Source of the DNA: Candidatus Eremiobacter antarcticus
GTDB taxonomy: Bacteria; Vulcanimicrobiota; Vulcanimicrobiia; Eremiobacterales; Eremiobacteraceae
NCBI GenBank assembly: GCA_003244105.1
Contig: QHBK01000008.1
Coordinates: 62,001-126,000 of the forward strand
Direction of reading: 5' to 3'
DNA length: 64,000 bases
Position numbers and translations under genes: made by a program. This document shows positions 39,553-49,125 of the stretch, piece by piece (position 1 is the first letter of the stretch; each line of letters begins with the position of its first letter). The notes beneath the pieces were generated by a model. That model saw nothing but the letters and a program-made list of their open reading frames with translations. It made no database searches and was not told where the DNA came from.

Positions 39553-40383
39553 CTAGCCTTTCAAGGCGCCGATCGTCAAGCCGCGCACCAGGCTGCGCTG
39601 GAAGGCGAAAAACACGACGATCATCGGAATGGCTGCCAGCAAAGCGCCGGCCATGAGGGGACCGTACAACGTCGCGTACTGAAAACGCAGGCTTGCAAGA
39701 CCCACTTGGACGTTGCGCATCTCGGCGGAGCTCGTGAACAAGAGCCACCACAGCAGCGAGTTCCATTGCCCGACAAACGTGAAGGTGCCTAACGCGCCAA
39801 GAACCGGCTTGGCGAGCGGCAGCACGATCTTGCGGAAGATCAGCCACTCCGAAGCGCCGTCGATGCGCGCTGCCTCGAGCAGCGCATCGGGGAGCGTCTG
39901 CAAGAATTGCTTGATCAGAAAGATGCCCCACACGGACGCCAGAAACGGCACGATCAAGACGAAGAACGTGTCGCTCAGCCAGAGGTCGTTGACGACCACG
40001 TAGAGCGGGATGAGCATCACGATCTCCGGCACCATCAGCAAGCTCAACAACATCCAGAAGACCAGCTCTCGGTGCGGGAAGCGCATCTTTGCAAACGCAT
40101 AGCCGGCCATCGCGTTGATCAAGAGGCTGCCCGCCGTGACCGAGGCAGCGACGGCGAGGGAGTTCACAAACCAACGGCCGATGGCGGCGTGGCTGAACAG
40201 CCACGCGAAGTTGTCAAGCGTCAGACGTCGCGGGAAAAAATGGGGAGGGAAAGCGACCGTATCCGCCTGCGGGCTGAATGCGGTGAGCAGCATCCAGTAG
40301 AGCGGAAACACCGAGAGCGCGGCCCACGCGACCAGAGCGACCGTCGCGCCGGCGTGTCTGGCGCGGCGTTCAGTACTCGACAT
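39553..40383 (-). CDS. Carbohydrate ABC transporter permease (MalG/UgpE type)
   Basis: A 276-residue inner-membrane protein with about six helices. AARIDGASEWLIFRKIVLPL is the EAA loop that contacts the ATPase. It starts at ATG 40383, overlapping the preceding permease gene by 14 nt; a longer frame to 40503 reads antisense-like sequence inside that gene. With the gene at 40370-41251 it forms the channel of a CUT1-type importer. Confidence 0.92.
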   Translation of the reverse strand: MSSTERRARHAGATVALVAWAALSVFPLYWMLLTAFSPQADTVAFPPHFFPRRLTLDNFAWLFSHAAIGRWFVNSLAVAASVTAGSLLINAMAGYAFAKMRFPHRELVFWMLLSLLMVPEIVMLIPLYVVVNDLWLSDTFFVLIVPFLASVWGIFLIKQFLQTLPDALLEAARIDGASEWLIFRKIVLPLAKPVLGALGTFTFVGQWNSLLWWLLFTSSAEMRNVQVGLASLRFQYATLYGPLMAGALLAAIPMIVVFFAFQRSLVRGLTIGALKG

Positions 40384-41251
40384 CGGTAGCCAGCGTCCGG
40401 TACTGCAACAGCGAGACGGCGACGATGATGAGGCCCAGCAGAAACGCTTCCGCGCAGGCGCTGCCGACTTGGCCTCGCTTGAAGAAGGCATCGTAGATGT
40501 CATAGACCACGGTATCGGTGCTGAACTGCGGGCCGCCTTGCGTCATCAGATACACGCTGCCGAAGACCTGGAACGAACCGATGACGCCGATGATCAACAC
40601 GTACACCGTCGTCGGACGCAGCAACGGGAACGTGATGCGCCAGAACTGCGTCCAGGCGCCGACGCCGTCGAGCCGGGCGCTTTCATAGTACGACTGCGGG
40701 ATGCCGCTCAGCGCCGCCAGATATAAGATGACGGCCGCGCCGTGGCCGCCGATCAATGCGGTCGCGATGATGGCAGGCAGCGCTGTATGGGAGTTGGCCA
40801 ACCAGAGCGGCTGTGGCAGATGCAGCGCCGCCAAGATGTGATTGAGCAGTCCGTCCACCGGCGCAAAGATATAGACCCAGATCACCGCACTGACCACGGC
40901 CCCGATCTGCGCGGGCAGGTAGTAGAGCGCTTTGAACGTCGTCTGCCACGCCGAGCTGCGGCCGTGCAGCAGCAAGGCTAGCGAAAGCGAGATGGCGATG
41001 CCTCCTGTCACGACAACCGCCGTGTACTCAAGCGTGTTGGCGAAGGCGCGATGAACGATGGGGTCGGCCAGCACGCGCCGGTAGTTCTCCAAACCCACCC
41101 ACGACGTGCCTGAGATGCTGTAGTGCTGGAACGAGAGCACGAACGCATACGCGAGCGGATACAGGTTGAACGCGGCGATGATGAGCAGCGCAGGCGCGAG
41201 GAAGAGCCAAGCGATCGCAGCGCGACGCATCGGCAGCCGCACCGAGCTCAC
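40370..41251 (-). CDS. Carbohydrate ABC transporter permease (MalF/UgpA type)
   Basis: A 293-residue permease with six helices: AIAWLFLAPALLIIAAFNLYP at the N-terminus, and an EAA loop SARLDGVGAWTQFWRITFPL near residue 200. GTG at 41251 overlaps the binding-protein stop as GTGA. It partners the MalG-type permease encoded next. Confidence 0.92.
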   Translation of the reverse strand: MSSVRLPMRRAAIAWLFLAPALLIIAAFNLYPLAYAFVLSFQHYSISGTSWVGLENYRRVLADPIVHRAFANTLEYTAVVVTGGIAISLSLALLLHGRSSAWQTTFKALYYLPAQIGAVVSAVIWVYIFAPVDGLLNHILAALHLPQPLWLANSHTALPAIIATALIGGHGAAVILYLAALSGIPQSYYESARLDGVGAWTQFWRITFPLLRPTTVYVLIIGVIGSFQVFGSVYLMTQGGPQFSTDTVVYDIYDAFFKRGQVGSACAEAFLLGLIIVAVSLLQYRTLATDVEY

Positions 41252-42654
41252 GTGCCGTTGAGAACCGACGCAGCGCCGGCCGTCATGTCCGACATCGCTT
41301 GGGGGACCGTTTTGTCGGCGGCCAGCGCTGCCTCCCAGTTGGGCGTCACCGCGACTTCGAGCACACGCGCCTCGCGCGAGCTGGCAACATCCAGCGGCGG
41401 ATGAATGCGCGGCGCCGACTGTTGGAGGTAGCGCTGGAAGAAGCGCATGTTCGGGCTCTCGAGATCGAGCTGACCTCCAAAACGTCTGACGCCTGAACGT
41501 CTTGAGGGCAGCAGCGAGAGATGAGCCGCGAATTGCATACCGTCCGTATTCGACAAGAAATGCGCGAGCCGCACTGCCGCTTCCACGCGCCGCGGGTTCG
41601 CGACGTTCTTCTGACGGAAGACCATGTAGCCGCCGCCTCCCGCGTGAGCTCTTTGCGCTGTCGCAGGATGATGCGGAAACGGCAGCAGCGCCAGCGGAAA
41701 CGCGCGGTAGCCGGGATGAGGCAGTCGCGCGCCCCCCGCTTGCGCCCGTGCGATGCGCTTCTGCTCGGTGAGCACGTACGGCCCTTGGCGCGCCGAGACC
41801 GCCGCCCTGCCCGTGAAGAAGAGATCCGTTTGGTTCTCGTCGCTGAAACCGGGCTCTTGAGGCGGCGAGATTCCATGGCGCCGAAAGGTGTCGATGAGGA
41901 ATTGCAGCGCCTCAGCGACTCCCGTCCGGTTCCAACCAAAACTGCCGTCGGCGCGCAAGCCGCTGCTGTTGGCGTCGACCACACCATTGTTTAAGGCAAA
42001 CCAGCTCCACATCTCCGGCGTCGGCCGCACGAAAAACACAAACGGATACACGCCGGGCGCCTTGAGGGCGCGGCAATCTGACAGAAAACGGTCCCACGGC
42101 CAGCCTTCCGATTGAATCGCGCGCCAGCTCACTGAAGCGTCTTCAAACATATGCGCGTTTCCGGCCATGCAGTACAGCGTCTGGTATAAAGGAAAGCCCC
42201 ACAGACGGCCGCTGAAACGCATGGCCTCTAATGCGGTGTCATAGAAGTCGCGGCGGTCGAACGCTGTCAGTTGGTCGTCGATCGGCACCTGCAGCCCGGT
42301 CGCAAGCCAGCGCGGGTCGAGCGCTCCCCACAGCACGTCGGGCGGCCGGCCGGATGCCATGGCGACCGTCAGCTTATCGTCTTCCTCGGCCCACGAGATG
42401 ATCTCATACGCGGTCGTGAAGCCAGGTCGCCGGCGCTCGAATTCCGCGAGCTGCGCCTTCAGCATGCCCTCGTAGCCCTCGAAGTGGTTGAAGCTCCAGA
42501 CGCGCAGCGGTCCCGAGGCGGCGCGTTGCGCACAGCCGCATGGCAGAAGCAAAGAACCGGCAGCCAGGCAGGCACATCGCAAGAAGGCGCTTCGCCGCAC
42601 GGTCCAACGGTTCACCGCGGACGGCGAGACGCGGCACCGCCGATGCTGCTCCAT
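41248..42654 (-). CDS. Extracellular sugar-binding protein of the ABC importer, possible Tat substrate
   Basis: A 468-residue solute-binding protein of the MalE/UgpB class: LRVWSFNHFEGYEGMLKAQLAEFE opens the mature fold in two pieces, and DDKLTVAMASGRPPDVLWG and FPLYQTLYCMAGN follow. The N-terminus has RRSAFLR (20-26) before a hydrophobic stretch, resembling a twin-arginine signal, and Cys41 could be lipidated although the lipobox is not canonical. Substrate is unknown; the murein-recycling genes 4 kb away on the same strand make amino sugars or glycans a reasonable guess. First gene of the importer operon. Confidence 0.88.
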   Translation of the reverse strand: MEQHRRCRVSPSAVNRWTVRRSAFLRCACLAAGSLLLPCGCAQRAASGPLRVWSFNHFEGYEGMLKAQLAEFERRRPGFTTAYEIISWAEEDDKLTVAMASGRPPDVLWGALDPRWLATGLQVPIDDQLTAFDRRDFYDTALEAMRFSGRLWGFPLYQTLYCMAGNAHMFEDASVSWRAIQSEGWPWDRFLSDCRALKAPGVYPFVFFVRPTPEMWSWFALNNGVVDANSSGLRADGSFGWNRTGVAEALQFLIDTFRRHGISPPQEPGFSDENQTDLFFTGRAAVSARQGPYVLTEQKRIARAQAGGARLPHPGYRAFPLALLPFPHHPATAQRAHAGGGGYMVFRQKNVANPRRVEAAVRLAHFLSNTDGMQFAAHLSLLPSRRSGVRRFGGQLDLESPNMRFFQRYLQQSAPRIHPPLDVASSREARVLEVAVTPNWEAALAADKTVPQAMSDMTAGAASVLNGT

Positions 42655-42747
42655 GAGGAGCGGTTCTGCGGCCGCGGGGAGATTGCTTAGCTCTTGAGGT
42701 ATTGCGGTGGCGTTGGCAGTCGAGGCTCCAGGAGGGGTACTGCCAGG

Positions 42748-43191
42748 CTACTTGAGCACGATCGTCAGCGCGATCATGGCTCCATCGCGGACGACGCCGG
42801 ATGCAGCTATTTTTCGACCCTTGTGAATATCCGCGATGCTTCCCACTTCGTGACGGTATTCGATCACCGTTGTGGGCGTGATCACGATATCCGAGCGCTT
42901 GTCGCCTGAGCTGATGGTGACGGAATTCGCGTCATAATGAACTGCCACGACAATGCCGGAAATGGAGAAGCGGTGAGCATCGTCAGCCGTCTGGGGGGAG
43001 TCTTGCGGATCCTGATGGTGCTTGGAAGCGCTCGAGGCGTGCGTCATGGCAGCGGCGACGTGCGGTTTGCCGGCTTCCGCAGCGGTCCCGAAGGCGGTCA
43101 GCAGGCAAAGCACAGCGAGAGTCGCCGCCGGCCCGCGGCCGTTTGCGACAAAGTTCAAGCATAGCCGTTTCGAGGTTGCGATCAGCTCCAT
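42748..43191 (-). CDS. Exported small protein with a beta-rich (DUF5666-like) domain
   Basis: A 147-residue protein. A signal-like segment (LAVLCLLTAFGTAAEA, about residues 25-40) is followed by a His/Ser-rich linker and a domain of about 75 residues: SISGIVVAVHYDANSVTI, ITPTTVIEY, IHKGRKIAASGVVRDG. This repeats the pattern of DUF5666 or OB-like domains, where a Gly-x-V strand is followed by a stated-threshold strand and a KG turn. Function unknown. ATG at 43191 has GGTG upstream. It stands alone between the importer operon and mqnD. Confidence 0.7.
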   Translation of the reverse strand: MELIATSKRLCLNFVANGRGPAATLAVLCLLTAFGTAAEAGKPHVAAAMTHASSASKHHQDPQDSPQTADDAHRFSISGIVVAVHYDANSVTISSGDKRSDIVITPTTVIEYRHEVGSIADIHKGRKIAASGVVRDGAMIALTIVLK

Positions 43192-43258
43192 GTCACCACG
43201 ATAACGCTTTCAGGGCCCGCTTCGTTGCGCCTCTCGTCTAGGAGGCAGCGGCTGGGGC

Positions 43259-44122
43259 CTAGCTCACGAACTCCACGCGGCCGACATCGGGGATGAAACC
43301 CTCCCTAGCGGCCCTGTCCAAGAAGAGCTGGATGCTCTCGCGCCCGTCAGTCCCTAGGTCCACCGTCCTGTCGTTCACATACATGCCGACGAACGCATCG
43401 GCAGTCTCCGTCTTCATGCCCCGCGCATAGCGCAGCGCCCATTCCAAAGCTTCTTGGCGGTGCGCGAGCCCATATTCGATGCTCTCGCGCAGGTGGCGTG
43501 ATGCGAGCTTCTTCACGTCTGGGCTCAGGGAGCGGCGGATGGCGTTCACTCCGAGCGGCAAGGGCAAGCCGGTGGACTCGTGCCACCACGTTCCCAGGTT
43601 GAGGATGGCCGACAGCCCCAGTTCCGCGTGGGTGAGCTGTCCTTCATGGATCAGCAGTCCGAAATCTGAGCGCCCGCTTGCGACTGCCTCCATGATGCGG
43701 TCAAAGGGCATCACCTCGGGCTCAAACTCGCCCACGCGCAAGCGCAGCGCGAGATAGGCGCTCGTCAACAAGCCGGGCACGGCGATCTTTTTGCCGCGCA
43801 ATTCTTGCGGCCGCGCGGCGCTGCGCGCCACCACCAGGGGGCCGTAGTCCGCACCTCCCATAGAAGCTCCATGCGTGAGAACGGCGTAGTTGCCGGCCAC
43901 ATAGGCATAGGCGTGAACCGAGATCGCCGTCGTGTCCAGTCTGCCTTCTTTTGCCCACTCATTCAGCGTTTGTATGTCTTTGAGGATGTGTTCGTAGGTA
44001 TAACCGTCGGTATCGATGCGCCCGGCGGCCAGGGCGTAGAACATGAACGCGTCATCCGAATCAGGCGAATGACCCAACGTGAGCGTTCGGATATCGCGCA
44101 GACTCGATGGAGGGTGCGACAT
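43259..44122 (-). CDS. mqnD: 1,4-dihydroxy-6-naphthoate synthase-like protein (MqnD family)
   Basis: A 287-residue periplasmic-binding-fold enzyme of the MqnA/MqnD group. It opens with LTLGHSPDSDDAFMFYAL (14-31), the counterpart of SPCPNDTF in classical MqnD, then has DIQTLNEWAKEGRLD, TAISVHAYAYV, IAVPGLLTSAYLALRL, DFGLLIHEGQLT and GLPLPLGVNAIRR. MqnD cleaves cyclic dehypoxanthinylfutalosine in the futalosine route to menaquinone. The variant motif suggests a distinct subfamily, so the exact reaction is inferred. No other mqn gene is nearby. ATG at 44122 is the start. Confidence 0.82.
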   Translation of the reverse strand: MSHPPSSLRDIRTLTLGHSPDSDDAFMFYALAAGRIDTDGYTYEHILKDIQTLNEWAKEGRLDTTAISVHAYAYVAGNYAVLTHGASMGGADYGPLVVARSAARPQELRGKKIAVPGLLTSAYLALRLRVGEFEPEVMPFDRIMEAVASGRSDFGLLIHEGQLTHAELGLSAILNLGTWWHESTGLPLPLGVNAIRRSLSPDVKKLASRHLRESIEYGLAHRQEALEWALRYARGMKTETADAFVGMYVNDRTVDLGTDGRESIQLFLDRAAREGFIPDVGRVEFVS

Positions 44123-44227
44123 AGGACGGCTCGTGCCTCACAAGACAGTGCGGGGAAGCAGCGCTTCGTCATCGGCGCTCGCTCTCCGCGCACAGGACTT
44201 GAAACCGTGCGACCATAAGCACAAAGC

Positions 44228-44619
44228 ATGAATCCAGACGATGTTTCCGTCAAAGGAACCGCCTCTCTCGATGGCGCTCAGACCAGCGCCGCGACACCTG
44301 GCGCGGCGGCGGAGCCTCTGACTGAGACGCGCATTCGAGACGAGCTGAAGAACGTCGTCGATCCCGAGATCGGCATCGACATGGTGAACCTCGGGCTGCT
44401 CTACGACGTCCAGGTCAACGACGGCAACGCCGTCCAGGTCACCATGACGCTCACAACTCCGGGTTGCCCCGTCGCAGGCATGTTCATGAACAGCGTGCAT
44501 GCTGCCGTGATGTCGATCCCGGGAGTGAGCGACTGCAAAGTGGACTTGACCTTCTCGCCGCCGTGGGATCCGCGCACCATGGCGAGCGAGGAAGCCAAGA
44601 TGATGTTAGGCATCTATTA

Positions 44620-44623
<4 letters not shown>
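44228..44623 (+). CDS. sufT: SufT/MIP18-type iron-sulfur assembly factor (DUF59)
   Basis: A 131-residue protein with a disordered first third and a DUF59 domain from about residue 37: LKNVVDPEIGIDMVNLGLLY, MTLTTPGCPVAGMF (with the conserved Cys), VDLTFSPPWDPRTM. The family helps to mature Fe-S proteins; PaaD-like roles are an alternative. It starts at ATG 44228, divergent from mqnD, which is not Fe-S dependent. The stop overlaps the ABC ATPase as CTGA. Confidence 0.9.
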
Positions 44624-45370
<747 letters not shown>

Positions 45371-45378
<8 letters not shown>

Positions 45379-46135
45379 CTACACGGGCTTGGGCACGCTC
45401 ATCCGCCGGGAGCTGAAGCGCACGCTGATGGTGATCAACCAAGTGGTGTGGCCTCCCATCATCACCACGCTGCTCTTCCTCTTCATCTTTGGGTTGTCGC
45501 TCGGGTCGCGCATCAAGACCTTGGGCGGCGTGCCGTACGTGGAGTTTTTGCTGCCCGGACTTGTGATGCTGAACGTCATCTCGTCCAGCTACGACGAATC
45601 CGCCTCGTCGTTGTTCCAGCAGCGCTTCATGAACTCGATTCAAGAGCTGCTCATCGCGCCGCTGTCTTACGTGGAGATCATCGTCGGGTTTTTGACCGGC
45701 AGCGTGCTGCGCGGCATCGTGATCGGCAATCTGGTGATGCTGCTGGGATTACTGCTGGTGCGAGCGCATCCGCACAACCTGCTCATCTATTTCTACTTCA
45801 TGTGCGTCACCGCGCTGTTGTTCTCGGCGGTCGGCATGATCGCGGGGCTGCTCGGCAAGACCTGGGATAATCTCGCCATTTTCACGACGTTTCTCATCAC
45901 GCCGCTCACGTATATCGGCGGCGTGTTCTCCAGCATCACGCTGTTGCCGCCGTTCTTCAAGCACTTGTCGCTGTTCAACCCGATGCTCTACATGATCGAC
46001 GGCTTCCGCTCTTCCTACACGGGCGTCGTTGAGGTGAACCTGTGGGCCGACGCCGCGGTCGTGACTGGCCTCAGCCTAAGCGCGCTTGCCATCGCGTTCA
46101 ACCTGATGCGCCGGGGCGTCAATCTGCGCGTGTAG
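45371..46135 (+). CDS. ABC-2 type transporter permease
   Basis: A 254-residue membrane protein with about six helices, e.g. VWPPIITTLLFLFIFGL, GIVIGNLVMLLGLLLV and LLFSAVGMIAGLLG. SSYDESASSLFQQRFMNSIQ and PLTYIGGVFSSITLLPPFFK are conserved ABC2_membrane segments (DrrB/NodJ type). It forms an exporter for an unknown lipid, polysaccharide or drug. GTG at 45371 lies inside the ATPase gene; TTG at 45356 is an alternative. It converges on the thioesterase with a 17-nt overlap. Confidence 0.9.
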
Positions 46136-46577
46136 CTTCGGCGTCGGCCATTGAAAGCCCGCGGCCCTCGAAGGCCTCGATCTGATGACGACGTTGCTCC
46201 GATAGCCTCATGGTCTTGTCTGCGGCATAGTCGTACATGACGCCGACGATGCTGAGGTCCGCGACCAGCTTACCGCCCTGTGCCTGGCGGATCTCGTGCT
46301 GCATCACAAAGCTGGAGCGGTGCAATTCCGTGACGCCGCACGCGACCAGCAGTTCGTCTCCCAATGACGCAGGGAAGCGGTAGCGCGCCGTCAGTTCCGC
46401 CAGCACGAAATCGTACTGTTCCACGCGCGAGATGCCCGTGACGTGCATCCAGTACTCGTTTCGGGCTGCCTCGCAGTAGCTGAGATAGACCGCGTGGTTG
46501 ACGTGGCGCATGCCGTCGAGGTCCCGAAAGATGACTTTGATGGGCCGGACGAACTTGAACGCGTGCTCCTCGCTCAC
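46119..46577 (-). CDS. Acyl-CoA thioesterase, YbgC/4-hydroxybenzoyl-CoA type
   Basis: A 152-residue hot-dog protein. FRDLDGMRHVNHAVYLSYCEAAR (residues about 17-39, shown here by its key residues Asp, His, Asn and Tyr) is the catalytic helix region of the YbgC family; YRFPASLGDELLV follows. It hydrolyses a small or aromatic acyl-CoA; substrate unknown. ATG at 46577; the short divergent gap to the lipid kinase holds both promoters. Confidence 0.86.
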   Translation of the reverse strand: MSEEHAFKFVRPIKVIFRDLDGMRHVNHAVYLSYCEAARNEYWMHVTGISRVEQYDFVLAELTARYRFPASLGDELLVACGVTELHRSSFVMQHEIRQAQGGKLVADLSIVGVMYDYAADKTMRLSEQRRHQIEAFEGRGLSMADAEATRAD

Positions 46578-46618
46578 GACGTAAGCATTAGCGGCGCTTG
46601 CCCGCCCATCATTTCAGT

Positions 46619-47545
46619 ATGTTCAAGAACGCGCCGATGGGTATGCTGGTACAGATGCTTACAAGTCTAAGGCGCCGGGCGCTTTTCTTCGTCAACCGCA
46701 ACGCGCGGCGCGGCGCCGAAAAGATCGGCGAGGCGCAAGGGCTTTTGGAAGCGGCCGGCTTTGAGCTGGTCGAGATCCCCTCGTACCGTCCGGCCGACAT
46801 GACGGCCATCATATGCGACAAGGCATCCACCGTTGATTGCGTCATCATGGGCGGCGGCGACGGCACTCTCAACAGCGCTCTCGAGGGCTTGGTGAAAACC
46901 AAACTTCCCCTCGGGATCCTGCCGCTGGGCACCGCCAACGATCTGGCCAAAACGCTCGCCATCTCGACCTCCCTTTCGGAAGCCTGCGAACACATCGTAC
47001 GCGGCCATCTGCGTCGCATTGACATCGGTCGGGTGAATGAGAAGTACTTCTTCAACGAGGCGGGCTGCGGCTTGAGCGCCAAGCTCGCGCGGGCGCTCAG
47101 CAAGGAGCAGAAGGGAACCTTTGGAGTGCTTGCAGTCGGGATGTCCGGCTTGCAGATCTTAAGCGATATGCGGCCGTTCCGCGCGGAGATACGCTGCAAC
47201 GGCGACGTCCTGAAAGTGCGTACGGCGCACCTTATGATCGGCAACGGAAAGAACTTCGGCGGCTGGCTGAAAAGCCACGATGCCGCGATCGACGACCACA
47301 AGCTCGACCTTTACAGCCTGGAGATACGGCACGCCTGGGAGGTAGTGAAGATCATCCCCGGCATGCTGCAAGGACGCTACGTGAACTCGCCCGGCGTGCG
47401 CCTGATCCAGGCTCAAGAATTCGAGGTGCGCACGAGCCGTCCGCTTCGCATCGACACCGACGGCGAGTTGACGACCATGACGCCGGCGGTCTTCCGCGTC
47501 CTGCCGCAAGCGATCGCCATCTTCGCTCACACGCCGCCGGAGTAG
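46619..47545 (+). CDS. Diacylglycerol/lipid kinase, DagK/YegS family
   Basis: About 308 residues. FFVNRNARRGAEK (23-35) is the nucleotide-binding opening, VIMGGGDGTLNSALEGL (75-91) the GGDGT motif, and GILPLGTANDLAKTL (99-113) the second conserved loop, followed by a beta-rich C-terminal domain. It phosphorylates diacylglycerol or a similar lipid at the membrane. ATG at 46619, 46643 and 46655 are all possible; none has a good ribosome site, and the longest is reported. The YqeG-type phosphatase gene follows after 7 bp, suggesting a phospholipid-turnover pair. Confidence 0.88.
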   Translation: MFKNAPMGMLVQMLTSLRRRALFFVNRNARRGAEKIGEAQGLLEAAGFELVEIPSYRPADMTAIICDKASTVDCVIMGGGDGTLNSALEGLVKTKLPLGILPLGTANDLAKTLAISTSLSEACEHIVRGHLRRIDIGRVNEKYFFNEAGCGLSAKLARALSKEQKGTFGVLAVGMSGLQILSDMRPFRAEIRCNGDVLKVRTAHLMIGNGKNFGGWLKSHDAAIDDHKLDLYSLEIRHAWEVVKIIPGMLQGRYVNSPGVRLIQAQEFEVRTSRPLRIDTDGELTTMTPAVFRVLPQAIAIFAHTPPE

Positions 47546-47552
47546 CGCGCGG

Positions 47553-48053
47553 ATGCTGATGCCCGACAGCTATGCTCCCCATATCTCCGATATCTCGCTC
47601 GACGAGTTGCACGCGCAGGGCTTCCGCGGGCTCATCATCGATCTCGACAACACGCTCGTCGGCTACCGTCAAGAAAAGCCGACGCCGGAGGTCAGCGGCT
47701 GGATCGATCAGGCGTTGCAGCGCGGACTGCGCGTCGTCATCGTTTCCAATAACGTGCGGGCGTGGGTCGAAGAGGTTGCCACTCACCTCAAGGTTTCGTT
47801 CGTCCACAAAGCGGCCAAACCGTTGCCCGTCGGTTTCGGTAAGGCTCTCGAGCTTTTGCAGACGGGCCGCAAACACACGATCGTCATCGGCGATCAGTTT
47901 TTCACGGACGTGCTGGGCGCGAAGCTGCGCGGCCTGAAAGTGATTCTGACGGATCCCATCGTGCAGCGCGAACATGTGGCTATGAGATTTGTGCGCCGCA
48001 TCGAACACGTGATATTGCGCAAGCGCAAGGGCAAGCGGGTAGAAAAAGTTTAG
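47553..48053 (+). CDS. YqeG-type HAD phosphatase (phosphatidylglycerophosphatase-like)
   Basis: A 166-residue HAD enzyme. DLDNTLVG (30-37) provides the Asp nucleophile and acid, IVSNN near 74 is motif II, AAKPL near 92 holds the Lys, and IGDQFFTDVLGA near 113 is motif III/IV. This matches the YqeG/GEP4 class, which includes phosphatidylglycerophosphate phosphatases. Next to a lipid kinase, a role in phospholipid synthesis is likely. ATG at 47553 or 47559. It converges on the HxlR gene (4-nt overlap). Confidence 0.9.
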   Translation: MLMPDSYAPHISDISLDELHAQGFRGLIIDLDNTLVGYRQEKPTPEVSGWIDQALQRGLRVVIVSNNVRAWVEEVATHLKVSFVHKAAKPLPVGFGKALELLQTGRKHTIVIGDQFFTDVLGAKLRGLKVILTDPIVQREHVAMRFVRRIEHVILRKRKGKRVEKV

Positions 48054-48463
48054 GCGGTCTGCTCCAGCGAGGCTTCTTCTGCTTCGGCTTCGCCGTCCGG
48101 CGTGGTTGAGTGCTTGAGCAGTGAGTCGGAATTCGCGACGGCCCAGTGATGCAGTTGCTGCAGCACCGGCAGCAAGCTGCGACCCAGCGGCGTCAGCGTG
48201 TATTCGACGCGCGGCGGGACTTCGGCGTAGGCCTTACGGCTGACCAAACCGTCGTGCTCCAAGTCGCGCAACTGGCGGGTCAGGACTTTCGGTGTCACTC
48301 CCTGCATGGCACGCTGCAGCTCGCGAAAGCGCTTGGTCCCCTCGCCGAGGTTAGCGATGACGATCACCTTCCATTTGTCGGCGATCATCGCGACCGTGCG
48401 TTGGATCGGGCAGACGAGCTTGGTCGAATAGGCCATTGGCGCTTTGGTTCCTTTCGGCGGCAT
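48050..48463 (-). CDS. HxlR family transcriptional regulator
   Basis: A 137-residue winged helix protein. LVCPIQRTVAMIADKWKVIV (residues 16-35) is the HxlR start with the redox-type Cys18; RFRELQRAMQGVTPKVLTRQL and the wing VEYTLTPLGRSL follow. ATG at 48463 has AAGGAAAG 4 nt upstream, better than the longer frame to 48511. It is divergent from the envelope operon at 48582 and could regulate it, sensing a thiol or electrophile signal; this is inference from position. Confidence 0.9.
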   Translation of the reverse strand: MPPKGTKAPMAYSTKLVCPIQRTVAMIADKWKVIVIANLGEGTKRFRELQRAMQGVTPKVLTRQLRDLEHDGLVSRKAYAEVPPRVEYTLTPLGRSLLPVLQQLHHWAVANSDSLLKHSTTPDGEAEAEEASLEQTA

Positions 48464-48581
48464 GCTTTCCTTTTGACCACACCAAGTGGCTGCGGCGCGC
48501 GGAACCGACAAGCTTTGGCGCTGTTTCCCAGCGGTGTCCTTTGGGCATATGAGTGTGCAACTTCAACGGAGGAGAAAAACA

Positions 48582-49124
48582 GTGGACGAGTATCAGCGGA
48601 CAGACTCTGGCGGTCAATCGACGATCAGCAACGCTATGGGTCAGGCCAAGGAGAGTGCCAAACAGGCTGCCGGTCAGGCCAAAGGTTTCGTACGCCGGCA
48701 ATGGGACGCACGCAACAGCGACTGGGGGAACAAAATCCAATCCGTCGCTGAGGACTTCCGCAGCGCGAGCGAGCACATGCGCGACCGCGGCAACGACGCC
48801 GGCGCGAATCTCATCGAAACAGTGGCGCAACGGGCCGAGCGCCTGAGCCAATACGTCAAAGATGCAGATTCGGAACAGATCCTCGGTGATATCGAAAACT
48901 TCGGCCGCAGTCAACCGTGGGCCGTTGCGACCGTCGGGCTTTTGTTGGGCTTCGCAGCCTCGCGGCTCATCAAGACGTCGAGCAGCCGGCGGTATACACA
49001 GCGCTACGAGAACGACCCGTCCTACGGCAGTGCTTACGGCGGCCGAGATGCCACCGATTACGCAGGCGGCTACTCACAGGTTTTGCCCGATGAAGGCCCG
49101 ATGACGGCATACGGGAGCCCGTGA
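48582..49124 (+). CDS. LEA/CsbD-like helical protein with a membrane anchor
   Basis: A 180-residue protein. The N-terminal half has alanine/glutamine/lysine repeats of LEA type (GQAKESAKQAAGQAKGF) and long amphipathic helices; one transmembrane helix, PWAVATVGLLLGFAASRLI, is near residue 120; the tail is Tyr/Gly rich. GTG at 48582 is chosen for its GGAGGAG ribosome site 7 nt upstream; an in-frame ATG at 48549 lacks one. First of five tightly spaced genes. A structural role in membrane stress is plausible; the exact family is not certain. Confidence 0.8.
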   Translation: MDEYQRTDSGGQSTISNAMGQAKESAKQAAGQAKGFVRRQWDARNSDWGNKIQSVAEDFRSASEHMRDRGNDAGANLIETVAQRAERLSQYVKDADSEQILGDIENFGRSQPWAVATVGLLLGFAASRLIKTSSSRRYTQRYENDPSYGSAYGGRDATDYAGGYSQVLPDEGPMTAYGSP

Positions 49125-49125
49125 C

